Positions 7,865 through 16,050 of a DNA stretch of 64,000 nt are shown here, in pieces; the stretch's first letter is position 1; every line of letters begins with the position of its first letter. This DNA comes from Sinomonas gamaensis (GTDB lineage: Bacteria > Actinomycetota > Actinomycetes > Actinomycetales > Micrococcaceae): contig NZ_SSCL01000013.1 of the NCBI RefSeq assembly GCF_005876955.1, positions 49,543 to 113,542 on the forward strand. The letters run 5' to 3'. The notes below the pieces were generated by a model, which was given only the letters and a program-made list of their open reading frames with translations, was not told the DNA's origin and ran no database searches. The position numbers were made by a program, and so were the translations under genes.

Positions 7865-10441
7865 TTAGGGTGCCGCCTCGTCGAGGGAGACCGTGCCACG
7901 CGAGCCGTCTACGGTCACAATCGTCCCGGTCCTGATCCTTTCGGTGGCCCCCGGGACGCCGACTGCTGCAGGGATCCCGTATTCGCGGGCGACGACGGCC
8001 CCGTGGGACATCGCCCCGCCCATCTCCATGACCAAACCGCCTGCCGTGAGGAAGAGGGGGGTCCATCCCGGATTCGTGGAGGGGGCCACGAGGATTTCCC
8101 CGGGCTCGAGGCGGGCGCCTTCGGGAGAGAGGATCACGCGCGCTCGGCCGGTGACCACACCGGGTGAGGCCGGTGTGCCCGTGAGGTCCCCGCCTGCACT
8201 GGCGCCGATCATCGCTTCGACGTCGGTTCCGTCGGAGAGCAGTACTCGCGGGATGTGCTTCCGCTTCCGTTCACGCGCGAAGACCGCGCGCCTCTCGGCT
8301 ACGACGGCGCGCAGGTCCTGCCCCGCAAGGGCGCGCCTGGCCTCGGGGACCGTGAGGAAGTACACGTCGGAGGGGTCGTCGATCCGGTGGTCTTCTGCGA
8401 GCTGTGCCCCTACAGGCTTCAACAGTTCGCGAGCGGGGCTGGCAAGGAGCCGGATGAGATGGAACTTGGGTGCTTCTCTCATGCCGATGAGCAAGCGCAC
8501 GCGCCGCAGCGCGAGGCGGAGGGCGGCCCGCCGCGCCCCGTGCACCCGGCCGAGCAGCTCCTCGACCATGGCATCTGCTTCCCGGGCGCCCTTGGCGAAC
8601 TGAGCCTCGGGGTCGGGCAGCTCGTTGCCGAGGCGCACATAGTTGGCCAGTGCTCCCAGGAGGTGGGTCGGGTCCTCGGACCAGCGTGGCGTGCCGATGT
8701 CTATTTCACTGATGCAGCGGAAGCCATAGCGCGACAGGAAGTCGGCGAGCGCTGTCTGCAGCACAGGCGGAAGCGATCCGGCCCGGTAGTCCTGGGCGAG
8801 TTCGATGGGCGGGCGATCGATCAGCGCCGTCCTCGATGAAGGGTCGCGTCGTGCTGTGGCGCCGACCTGCCAGAGCGCCAAGTCCATCTCGGTCGTGGGA
8901 TTCCGCGGCGCGCCGCGCGTCACGGTCCTGAGCTCGTCTGGGCTCGCACGCCCGCCCAGGAGCCGGCCGGCAAGTCCCAGCGAGAGCATCGCCGGGGCGA
9001 GCGTGCCGACGAATCGTGGGAACATGCGGGGCGGCGCTTCGACCACCAGCCGTTCCACGGCATCAAGATGAGCGCTCGCATCCCCATCGGTAGGCATCAG
9101 GGGGCGCGCGATGGCATCGAGTTCGCGGGAGAGCCGCCTCGGTGCTCGGCCCGGGACAAGGAGGGTGCGGAGGGCCCGGGGCGGTACTCCCAGACGCAGC
9201 AGAGGCTCGGCGATTCGCCGCAGGGAGGAAGCCTTCGAGCGGCTCCGAGGACTGAATCGCGGATCGTTGGCGAGGACGGCGAGCAGGGCCGAACTCCGCG
9301 ATTCGGCGACGCCGGCCACGAGGCGGAGCAATCGGTGTCCGATCGGATCCCGCAGCGGACCCGTGACGTCGACGTGGAGGCGCATCGCGGCTTCGACCAC
9401 CATCGACGGGCCAGCCGCCACATCCCGCGGCGCGATGGCCCCGCGCGACCGTCCGCCAAGCGCGCCCGACATGCCAGAGCCCAGGAGGCGGAAGAACTGC
9501 ATCCCCATGGGCGTGATCGGCTCGAAGTACCCCTGGACCACATTCGCGGAGAGATAGACGCGCAGATCGCGCGCGGGGTCGGGCGCCCCGGCGGGCAGCG
9601 GGTACAGCGTGGTGATATTCCTCGACTGCACGAGCCAAGGCCGGCGCTCGGCATCGAGTGCGAACTCGATGTCCTGCGGGGCACCGAACAGCCCCTCGAC
9701 GCGGTCGCCGACGGCGGCAAGCTCCGCGAGTTCGTGCCCGCCGAGGACGGGGACGCTGCCGGAGATCCGACTGCGGACGACTGAGCCCTTCGCAGTGTCG
9801 ACGGCGTAGTGGTCCGGGGTGACCTCCCCCGACACCAGGGCCTCGGCAAGGCCGGGAACCGCATCGACCGCGGCCCGCCGCCGTGTTCCGGTGAGGGGAT
9901 CAGCGGTGAACAGCACGCCGGCGGCGGTCGCGTCCACCATCTTCTGGACGACGACCGCCAGGGCGACGCCCCGTGCATCGATCGCGTTCGCACGCCGGTA
10001 AGCGACCGCCCGGTCCGTCCAGAGGGAGGCCCAGCATCGGCGCGTGGCGTCGAGAAGCGCGTCGTCGCCGACGATTCCAAGATACGTATCGTGCTGCCCG
10101 GCAAAGCTCGCCTCTGGCAGATCCTCCGCCGTGGCCGACGAGCGGACAGCGACGGGCACCGATCCCAGCGCGTGGTAGGCCTCGAGCAGTCCCTCGGCAA
10201 CGATCGGAGGAACGGCAACCGCGCGGAGCCTCTCAGCGGCACCTTGCGGATCATTGGGGTCCGCGTAGGCCTGAGCGGCGGCAATCCTGTAGGCCGCGGT
10301 CGTGAGCACAAAGCCGTCCGGCACCGGAAACCCACCGCGGACGAGTTCGCCGAGATTCGCTCCCTTTCCTCCCGCCAAGGCCACATCTCCGGACGAGAGG
10401 TCCCGCAGGCCAACTACGAGGGGGCCAGAATCGCTCTCCAT
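7865..10441 (-). CDS. PEP-synthase-like phosphotransferase, rifampin phosphotransferase (Rph) type
   Basis: 858 residues in the Rph order: N-terminal ATP-grasp half with LAGGKGANLGELVRGGFPVP, VAVRSSATAEDLPEASFAGQ and AAGVLFTADPLTG; a large middle part (about 310-740) as in the drug-binding domain; and a C-terminal swivelling domain with MEMGGAMSHGAVVARE, whose His (residue 813) is the phosphocarrier. Rph enzymes use ATP to phosphorylate rifamycins, giving AMP and Pi; relatives with this architecture have unknown substrates, so resistance is plausible, not proven. The ATG at 10441 (after GAGGG) is preferred over an upstream in-frame ATG at 10558, because the latter would overlap the divergent gene at 10527. 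Confidence 0.75.
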   Translation of the reverse strand: MESDSGPLVVGLRDLSSGDVALAGGKGANLGELVRGGFPVPDGFVLTTAAYRIAAAQAYADPNDPQGAAERLRAVAVPPIVAEGLLEAYHALGSVPVAVRSSATAEDLPEASFAGQHDTYLGIVGDDALLDATRRCWASLWTDRAVAYRRANAIDARGVALAVVVQKMVDATAAGVLFTADPLTGTRRRAAVDAVPGLAEALVSGEVTPDHYAVDTAKGSVVRSRISGSVPVLGGHELAELAAVGDRVEGLFGAPQDIEFALDAERRPWLVQSRNITTLYPLPAGAPDPARDLRVYLSANVVQGYFEPITPMGMQFFRLLGSGMSGALGGRSRGAIAPRDVAAGPSMVVEAAMRLHVDVTGPLRDPIGHRLLRLVAGVAESRSSALLAVLANDPRFSPRSRSKASSLRRIAEPLLRLGVPPRALRTLLVPGRAPRRLSRELDAIARPLMPTDGDASAHLDAVERLVVEAPPRMFPRFVGTLAPAMLSLGLAGRLLGGRASPDELRTVTRGAPRNPTTEMDLALWQVGATARRDPSSRTALIDRPPIELAQDYRAGSLPPVLQTALADFLSRYGFRCISEIDIGTPRWSEDPTHLLGALANYVRLGNELPDPEAQFAKGAREADAMVEELLGRVHGARRAALRLALRRVRLLIGMREAPKFHLIRLLASPARELLKPVGAQLAEDHRIDDPSDVYFLTVPEARRALAGQDLRAVVAERRAVFARERKRKHIPRVLLSDGTDVEAMIGASAGGDLTGTPASPGVVTGRARVILSPEGARLEPGEILVAPSTNPGWTPLFLTAGGLVMEMGGAMSHGAVVAREYGIPAAVGVPGATERIRTGTIVTVDGSRGTVSLDEAAP

Positions 10442-10526
10442 GCCCTCAGCGTCCCACCTGCGATTCCGCGCCGGAAGGATCGGCACCATTGGAGGGTGAC
10501 CGCTCCCATCGCATAGCCTCGATTCC

Positions 10527-11102
10527 ATGGGCGAAGCACCGCGGACCTGGAAGGGCATGATCGAGTGGAATCAGTCCCTGCTGCTGCGGAAGACGGGCCA
10601 TGACATCCACTGGTGGGCTGACCGCGCCCGACAGCAGGGCTTCAGGGACAATGCCGCGCTCGGCGCATGGCTCCGGGACGAACAGGGCGTCACCGGCTAC
10701 GCCCAGTACGCCGTCTCGTGGGAAGTGTTCGGCTATCCCGAGTTCATGCTCAGGGACGCAGACGAGCTCCTCGAGGGCCAGTACGCTGACCGAGATCACC
10801 TCAGGCCCCTCGCCGAGGCGATCCTCGCCTGGGCTGAGACGGCCGACGGCGTCGCGATCCAGCTGCGGAAAGGGTACGTCTCGCTTCTCTCGCCCAGGCG
10901 GAAGTTCGCCCAGGTCACAGCGGCAACCAAGTCCGCCGTCGACATCACCTTCCGCTGGCAAGGGCCCACACCCGAACGGCTCGAGCCCATCCGCGTGCGC
11001 GCCGACGACCCGTTCGCATGGCGGGTCCGGCTGCGGTCCTCAGAGGACGTCGACGACGAGCTGTTCACGCTCCTCAGCGCCGCCCTCAAGCAGAACAGCT
11101 GA
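10527..11102 (+). CDS. DUF4287 / DUF5655-like protein
   Basis: 191 residues. The N-terminal part MIEWNQSLLLRKTGHDIHWW followed by GVTGYAQYAVSWEVFG resembles the DUF4287 fold (a small helical unit with TG..GVTGYAQ). The C-terminal half (AIQLRKGYVSLLSPRRKFAQV...LFTLLSAALKQ) looks like DUF5655, a putative nucleic-acid-binding or transport-like domain. The biochemical role is unknown. It diverges from the Rph-like gene with 85 bp between starts, so both share one promoter region. Confidence 0.65.
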   Translation: MGEAPRTWKGMIEWNQSLLLRKTGHDIHWWADRARQQGFRDNAALGAWLRDEQGVTGYAQYAVSWEVFGYPEFMLRDADELLEGQYADRDHLRPLAEAILAWAETADGVAIQLRKGYVSLLSPRRKFAQVTAATKSAVDITFRWQGPTPERLEPIRVRADDPFAWRVRLRSSEDVDDELFTLLSAALKQNS

Positions 11103-11186
11103 CAGGCCCGCCCGCATCCCTGACAATGAAAGGAGGCAGGCCACCTGCACCGAGCGCATTTTGCCAGCGCATAGGGAAGGGCACGG

Positions 11187-11480
11187 GTGAATCAGAGCCA
11201 GATCGTCAGGCGCCCAGGTGCTTGGGGACCGATCGTGATGTCGCTGACGGTCCTGGTGATGATTGTTGCCACTCTGACCGGCACGGGTGTTTCGCGTCAG
11301 TCGGATGAAGGCGCAGCAGCGCACATCTTCCAGATCTGGCTCGTCGTGGAGGTCGTGTTGATCGCAGCTTTCGCGGTCCGGTGGGTGCCCCGGAGACCAA
11401 GAGAAGGGCTGATTGTCCTGATTGTCCAAATCGCTTGCGCACTGGCGGCATGCGCACCGGTTTGGTATTTCAGGCTGTGA
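11187..11480 (+). CDS. Small three-helix membrane protein
   Basis: 97 residues from a GTG at 11187 preceded by GGGAAGGG. Hydrophobic stretches at about residues 14-33, 46-64 and 75-93 give three membrane spans, with basic loops (RWVPRRPRE) suggesting cytoplasmic sides. No motif identifies a function. It lies 84 bp after the DUF4287 gene and converges with the oxidoreductase gene. Confidence 0.6.
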   Translation: MNQSQIVRRPGAWGPIVMSLTVLVMIVATLTGTGVSRQSDEGAAAHIFQIWLVVEVVLIAAFAVRWVPRRPREGLIVLIVQIACALAACAPVWYFRL

Positions 11481-11513
11481 CTTGGAGGGGCATCCGTCGC
11501 CGGTCCACCGACT

Positions 11514-12437
11514 TCACCTGTTAGGGCGGATGCTGATGATCGTCTTTCCCTTGCGGCGGACGGTGGGGTTCAGGGCGGAGACCGCCTGGTCGAGGGGCGC
11601 GATGCTGTCGATGTTCGTCCGCAGTCGGCCGTCGCGGACCCGCTGCACGATCTCGACCAGCTCGGCGCGATCAGTTTCGACAACGAAGTCGACCGCCAGG
11701 CCGTCGGCCGGGCGGGCCTCGACCGGCCCGACGATGGACACCAGCGTTCCCCCGGGGTTGATCAGGGCCGCGGATCGCTTCTGGATGTCGCCTCCGATGA
11801 CATCGAAGACCAGGTCGACGCCGCCGAGAGCGTCGAGCGCATCGTTCTCGAGGTCGAGGAACTCGTGCGCTCCGAAGTCGAGCGCCTTCTCACGGTCGGC
11901 CGCACGGCCTGTGCCGATGACATAGGCACCCGCCTCACGGGCGAGCTGTGTCACCATCGTCCCGACCGCCCCGGCCGCGCCGTGGGCAAGGACTGTCTGG
12001 CCGGCCTGCAGGCGGCCGTGCTGGAACAGGCCCTGCCATGCGGTCAGGCCTGATATGGGCAGGGATGCGGCTACCGTGAAGTCCACGTCGCCTGGCAGCG
12101 GGGCGAGGTTGCGTGCTTCGATGGCCACATACTCGGCGAGGGTTCCGTCGCGATGCCAGTCCGCGAGGCCGAAGACGCGCTGCCCGACGGACAGCCCGGT
12201 CGTGCCGTAGCCGAGGGCGCTGACCACTCCGGCCACCTCATGTCCGGGGATTGACGGCGTCTTGTCGTGGCCGGCGCGGTCCGTCCAGGTGGACGGCCAG
12301 TCCATCTCGGTCGGGACGAACCCCGAGGCATGGACTTGGACGATCACGTCATTGATGGCCGCCGTCGGCTCGGGGCGATCGGCCAGTGTCATCCCGGCGA
12401 GTCCTGCAGTCTTGTCTGTTGCCACGATGGCTTTCAT
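11514..12437 (-). CDS. NADP-dependent zinc-free alcohol dehydrogenase/quinone oxidoreductase family
   Basis: 307 residues of the medium-chain dehydrogenase fold: GroES-like half with IPGHEVAGVVSALGYGTTGLSVGQRVFG and cofactor half with VLAHGAAGAVGTMVTQLA (AxGxxG loop for NADPH). The structural-zinc cysteines are absent, as in quinone oxidoreductases. It would reduce quinones or alpha,beta-unsaturated carbonyls. The ATG at 12437 follows AGAGGAGA at 6 bp. It is downstream of the MFS gene (85 bp gap, same strand) and so probably belongs to the TetR-controlled unit that diverges at 13.9 kb. Confidence 0.85.
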   Translation of the reverse strand: MKAIVATDKTAGLAGMTLADRPEPTAAINDVIVQVHASGFVPTEMDWPSTWTDRAGHDKTPSIPGHEVAGVVSALGYGTTGLSVGQRVFGLADWHRDGTLAEYVAIEARNLAPLPGDVDFTVAASLPISGLTAWQGLFQHGRLQAGQTVLAHGAAGAVGTMVTQLAREAGAYVIGTGRAADREKALDFGAHEFLDLENDALDALGGVDLVFDVIGGDIQKRSAALINPGGTLVSIVGPVEARPADGLAVDFVVETDRAELVEIVQRVRDGRLRTNIDSIAPLDQAVSALNPTVRRKGKTIISIRPNR

Positions 12438-12522
12438 TGTTTTCTCCTCTTTCGGTATCTCTGGGTGGAAAGTTGAAGCGAATATGCCGGGTTATCCGGG
12501 ATGAGCGTCAGCGCACTGACAT

Positions 12523-13794
12523 TCATTGGCGGGGGCTCTCTGCTGCGACGCGCTGGTCGTTAATCGCTGGTGTGCGGGGATTGTGCGCGGAGAGGGCCGT
12601 GAACAGCGCGGCGAGGAGCGCGAGGCCCCCGTATCCGAGTGCGAGCTGCGGCAGCGAGAAGGCTCCGGAGAGCTGAGCCGAGATGAGGCTGGGGGCGGTC
12701 GCCCCGCTGTAGGAGATGAGGTAGACCACGGCGAGGATCGGTGCCCGGTCGGCCGAGGTTCCGCCGTGCAGGAGGGCCCCGGTGGCGGCGCTGATAGCGA
12801 TGCCCTGGCCAGCCCCGGCGAGGACGGTTGCCGCGATGAACAGCGGCAGTGCCCCTGTGGCGATCGCGGTGATGAGGCCGATCCACCCCACCAGGAATCC
12901 GGCCATGCCGATCCGCTGAGCTCCAGCCTCTGTGAACCGGCCGCCGATGGGAGCCCCCAAGGCGCTCGAGCCCATGTACGCGGCGAACACCAGGCCGAGC
13001 ACGAGCGGGCTGCTGGTTCGGAGCTGGTCTTGGACCAGTGCGGGCACAAAGGCCTGATAGAAGGCTCCAGTTGCCCAGGTAGCGAGGAAGACCGCGGCCG
13101 CAACGGGGAGCAGATGCCTGACTCCGACCGGCAGGCGGACGCTGGGCCGCAGTGACCCCCAACCGCCCCGTGTCCGGGTCACGGTTTCGGGGCTGACAGC
13201 GATCATCAGCGCTGCGAGCAGGAGGAAGCCGATGTCGACGAGGTACACGAGGCCGCGCGGCCAGGGTCCGAGCTGGACCAGGGCACCGGATACTACGGCG
13301 CCCACGGCCAGCCCGAGCATGACCGTCTGGCTGGAGGCCACGGAGGCCAGCCAGGCCGGCTTCGCCGGGGCCGCGTCGACGATGTAGGAGGTAAGGCTGC
13401 TGCTGGCCAGCCCCGCACCGAGCCCCATCAGCAGCCGACCGGCGATCAGGATGCCGATGTGGTGCACGTTCAACAGCGTCAGGGTTCCCGCAACCAGGAG
13501 GGCGAGGCTGGCGATGGAAACCGGTCGCCTGCCTGCATAGTTGGACAGCCAGCCCATGACCAACAATGTCCCGAGGGTCCCGACCGAGTAGGCGACCACC
13601 GTCAGGGAGATGTCGGCGCTGTTGAACCCGTCCTGAGCCCTATAGATGTTGAACAGCGGAATCGTCGATCCCACCGTGGCGAATGACGCCAGCAAAGCGA
13701 CCACCGCCGAGGCGAAGGCCGTCCATAGCGATTCGCCCCGGCCAATCCGTGCTTTCCCTGGTCCTAGCTCGACAGGCACGTTCGGTCTTGGCAC
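12523..13794 (-). CDS. MFS transporter, drug-efflux-like
   Basis: 423 residues, about twelve helices. The loop motif GWLSNYAGRRPV (between helices 2 and 3) and RLLMGLGAGLASSSLTSYIVD in helices 4-5 are typical of exporters. A GTG at 13803 is possible, but the ribosome site AGGAGG touches it; the GTG at 13794, 8 bp past AGGAGG, is the better start. It is transcribed leftward from a promoter whose -35 TTGACA lies inside a perfect palindrome (13905-13930), opposite the TetR gene. Together with the downstream oxidoreductase it looks like a small-molecule defence module; the compound is unknown. Confidence 0.8.
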   Translation of the reverse strand: MPRPNVPVELGPGKARIGRGESLWTAFASAVVALLASFATVGSTIPLFNIYRAQDGFNSADISLTVVAYSVGTLGTLLVMGWLSNYAGRRPVSIASLALLVAGTLTLLNVHHIGILIAGRLLMGLGAGLASSSLTSYIVDAAPAKPAWLASVASSQTVMLGLAVGAVVSGALVQLGPWPRGLVYLVDIGFLLLAALMIAVSPETVTRTRGGWGSLRPSVRLPVGVRHLLPVAAAVFLATWATGAFYQAFVPALVQDQLRTSSPLVLGLVFAAYMGSSALGAPIGGRFTEAGAQRIGMAGFLVGWIGLITAIATGALPLFIAATVLAGAGQGIAISAATGALLHGGTSADRAPILAVVYLISYSGATAPSLISAQLSGAFSLPQLALGYGGLALLAALFTALSAHNPRTPAINDQRVAAESPRQ

Positions 13795-13868
13795 AGCAGA
13801 CACCTCCTAGGGGCCGGGAATGAGCGGCGGTCTGTAAACCGTGATCGCGACCCATGGATCCGATTTTT

Positions 13869-13930
13869 TGGGCTTGCCAGCCCAGTTCCTCCATTAAGCG
13901 CCTTAAGAGTGGGCTGTCAAGCCCACTCTT
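13869..13930. promoter_or_regulatory. Two TetR-type operators and divergent promoters
   Basis: Site 1 (13905-13930): arms AAGAGTGGGCT and AGCCCACTCTT, a perfect 11-bp dyad with a 4-bp centre. Site 2 (13869-13884): TGGGCT-TGCC-AGCCCA, sharing the core TGGGCT-N4-AGCCCA, centred 41 bp away. The leftward promoter has -35 TTGACA (13915-13920, minus strand) and -10 TAATGG (13891-13896, minus), 18-bp spacer. The rightward promoter has -10 TACACT (13935-13940). Site 1 thus covers the leftward -35 and lies just behind the rightward -10; site 2 lies just past the leftward start. The arrangement fits repression of both genes by the TetR protein at 13948. Confidence 0.7.
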
Positions 13931-13947
13931 GCCTTACACTAGGAAGC

Positions 13948-14601
13948 ATGAAAGCCAGTGCAGGGGTCCGGGAGCCGCGGAAGCTCACCGACAAGGGGCA
14001 GGCGACGCGTGAGCGGATCCTTGAGCACGCTGCCGAGCTCATCTACACCAAGGGTGTTCATGCGACGAACAACGAGCAGCTCCGACGGGCCGCCGGCGTC
14101 AGCGGGTCCCAGCTCAACCACTACTTCCCGACCAAGGAGAGCCTCGTCCTAGCGGTCATCGAATGGCGTGCGGAACGGGTTCTCTCGTTCCATCGCAGCG
14201 AGCGGTTCGCCAGCTTCGACAGCCTGGACGCGTTGCGGGACTGGGCAGACTTCTATGTCGGCTTCGAGCGCGCGCATCAGGAAGGCTGCACCCTCGGGTC
14301 CCTCGCGAGCGAGATCATCAAGACCGACCTCGACGTCCACGATGAGCTCGCAAAGGCGTTCGAGCAGTGGGGGGACATCTTCCGCGACGGTCTCCAGCGC
14401 ATGCAGAAACTCGGCCGCATCAGCGCCGACGCCGATCCCGTGCGCCTGGCCAACCTGCTGCTTTCGGCGTTCCAGGGCGGCATGCTCCTCTCCCAGGTCC
14501 AGCGGAACACGACCCCGCTCAGAGACGCCCTGCAGGCCGCCATCGACTACGTCCAGACCTTCGAGACCTCTCTCGACTCCGCCTCACCCCGGGTTCAGTA
14601 G
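13948..14601 (+). CDS. TetR/AcrR family transcriptional regulator
   Basis: 217 residues. The DNA-binding part is about 18-65: ATRERILEHAAELIYTKGVH and LRRAAGVSGSQLNHYFPTKE, the TetR recognition helix with HYFPTKE. The C-terminal half resembles the TetR_C/LmrA-YxaF type (GCTLGSLASEI). The ATG at 13948 is only 7 nt after a -10 TACACT, so the mRNA may be nearly leaderless, although AGGAAG also precedes it. It diverges from the MFS-oxidoreductase pair over two shared operators, so local autoregulation and control of that pair is the likely role. Confidence 0.88.
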   Translation: MKASAGVREPRKLTDKGQATRERILEHAAELIYTKGVHATNNEQLRRAAGVSGSQLNHYFPTKESLVLAVIEWRAERVLSFHRSERFASFDSLDALRDWADFYVGFERAHQEGCTLGSLASEIIKTDLDVHDELAKAFEQWGDIFRDGLQRMQKLGRISADADPVRLANLLLSAFQGGMLLSQVQRNTTPLRDALQAAIDYVQTFETSLDSASPRVQ

Positions 14602-14647
14602 CCGCCGAGCCCGGTCGGCGGGCTGTTCAGCGATCATCGCTTCTGTC

Positions 14648-15982
14648 TCAGAGCAGGGTCATCGGATCCACGGGTGTCCCGTTGAGCCACGTCTCGAAGT
14701 GCGCATGGCACCCCGTGGAGTTGCCCGTGCTGCCCGAGTAGGCGATGAGCTGTCCTTGGGTCACGCTCTGCCCCGGAGACACGACCACGTTCGAGTTGTG
14801 GTAGTACACGGTGGTCAGCGCATTCCCCTGGACGACTCCGTGGGAGATCTGGACAGTCCAGCCGCCACCGCCCGTGGTCCAGCCGCCGACCGTGACGGTC
14901 CCGGCCGCCGCCGCGTACACGGGGGTCCCGCACGGGGCCCCGAAGTCGATCCCTGTGTGCATGTAGCCGCCGGTGCCGAAGAAGTCGATGGTTCCGGGCG
15001 GCGTCGCCCGCCATCCGAAGCCCGAGGTGATCGGGATGTCGTAGGCGAATGGGTGGCGGAGGCCGAATGCGGACGGCGAGCCGAGATCGGTGGACTGGCG
15101 GCGGGCCGCCTGCTCAGCGAGCCATTGCTCGCGGAGGCGACGGTCACGATCCGCGATCTGCGAGGCCACGCCGTCCTGCTCCGACTTGACGTTCGCGATC
15201 TGCTTCTGGATCGCCGGCCGCTGAGCCTCGAGGTCCTGATTGAGACGGTCTGCGTCCGCGACGAGATTGTCGATGGCGGCCTTCTTGGCCGCGGCGTCAT
15301 CGCGAGCCGCCTGTTCGCGCGCGAGCGCTGCGTCCGCCTGGGCTTTGAGATCGCGGATCTGCTCCTCGACGGCCTCGAGTCTGGCCTCCAGATTGACGTT
15401 GGCCGCGCTCTGCTGGTTGAGGCTCGCGAGCTCCGCGTTCTGCGTTCGGATCGCCTGATCGGCGAGGTCGACGCCGCCCGTGAGGCTTCCGCTGCCCGAG
15501 TTGCCGAAGAGGAGACTCAGATCCGAGGGCACCCCACCCGACTTGTAGGCCTGCGTCGCGATCTGTCCGATGAGCTTCTTGGTGTCGTCGGCCTTGCCAC
15601 GCTCTTCGTTGAGCTGCTGGGTGATTTTGGCCTTGTCCTGCTGGGCCGCGTCAACACGGACGGCGAGGGCTTCCGCCTCTTTGGTGGCGGCGGCTGCACG
15701 GCCTTGGGCCTCGAGCAGCGCCTGCTGCGCCCCGGGCAACTGCGCACGGTAGTTGGCGAGGTCCGACGCTGCCTGCGCGATGCGCCCGTCAAGGAATTCG
15801 AGCGAGGACTGGACCTGCTGGGCCTGGTGGTCCAGGTTCGCCTTCTGGTTGTCGAGGTCATCCGCGCGGGCTGGTCCGGTCGCAGCAGCAGTCAGGGCCA
15901 ACGCCATGGCCGCAGCCGCGGCTGCGACCCGCAGCCTGGCCGCGGCCATTGGGCGGCCGATCGCCGCGCGGTTCCTTTCCAT
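14648..15982 (-). CDS. Secreted coiled-coil M23 metallopeptidase
   Basis: 444 residues. A Sec signal with basic start and alanine-rich core spans about residues 1-40, ending near GPARA. A long coiled coil (about 42-300, rich in Q/A/E/K/D heptads, as in EnvC/RipC-type proteins) follows. The C-terminal LytM/M23 domain keeps the zinc ligands HTGID (His342, Asp346) and HAH (His426, His428). Such enzymes cut peptidoglycan cross-bridges or stems, often in cell separation, with the coiled coil giving control. The ATG at 15982 follows GAGAGTG. It is 68 bp downstream of the GH51 gene's stop, on the same strand, but its role is unrelated. Confidence 0.88.
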   Translation of the reverse strand: MERNRAAIGRPMAAARLRVAAAAAAMALALTAAATGPARADDLDNQKANLDHQAQQVQSSLEFLDGRIAQAASDLANYRAQLPGAQQALLEAQGRAAAATKEAEALAVRVDAAQQDKAKITQQLNEERGKADDTKKLIGQIATQAYKSGGVPSDLSLLFGNSGSGSLTGGVDLADQAIRTQNAELASLNQQSAANVNLEARLEAVEEQIRDLKAQADAALAREQAARDDAAAKKAAIDNLVADADRLNQDLEAQRPAIQKQIANVKSEQDGVASQIADRDRRLREQWLAEQAARRQSTDLGSPSAFGLRHPFAYDIPITSGFGWRATPPGTIDFFGTGGYMHTGIDFGAPCGTPVYAAAAGTVTVGGWTTGGGGWTVQISHGVVQGNALTTVYYHNSNVVVSPGQSVTQGQLIAYSGSTGNSTGCHAHFETWLNGTPVDPMTLL

Positions 15983-16050
15983 GTATTCACTCTCAGAGCC
16001 CGCCGTACTCGTTTACCACACTTGCAAGTACTCGATTCTGCGGGGCCCAT

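Noticed and set aside
13795..13803. GTG 13803 as start of the efflux MFS gene
   Set aside because: AGGAGG directly adjoins it; the GTG at 13794 has normal spacing.
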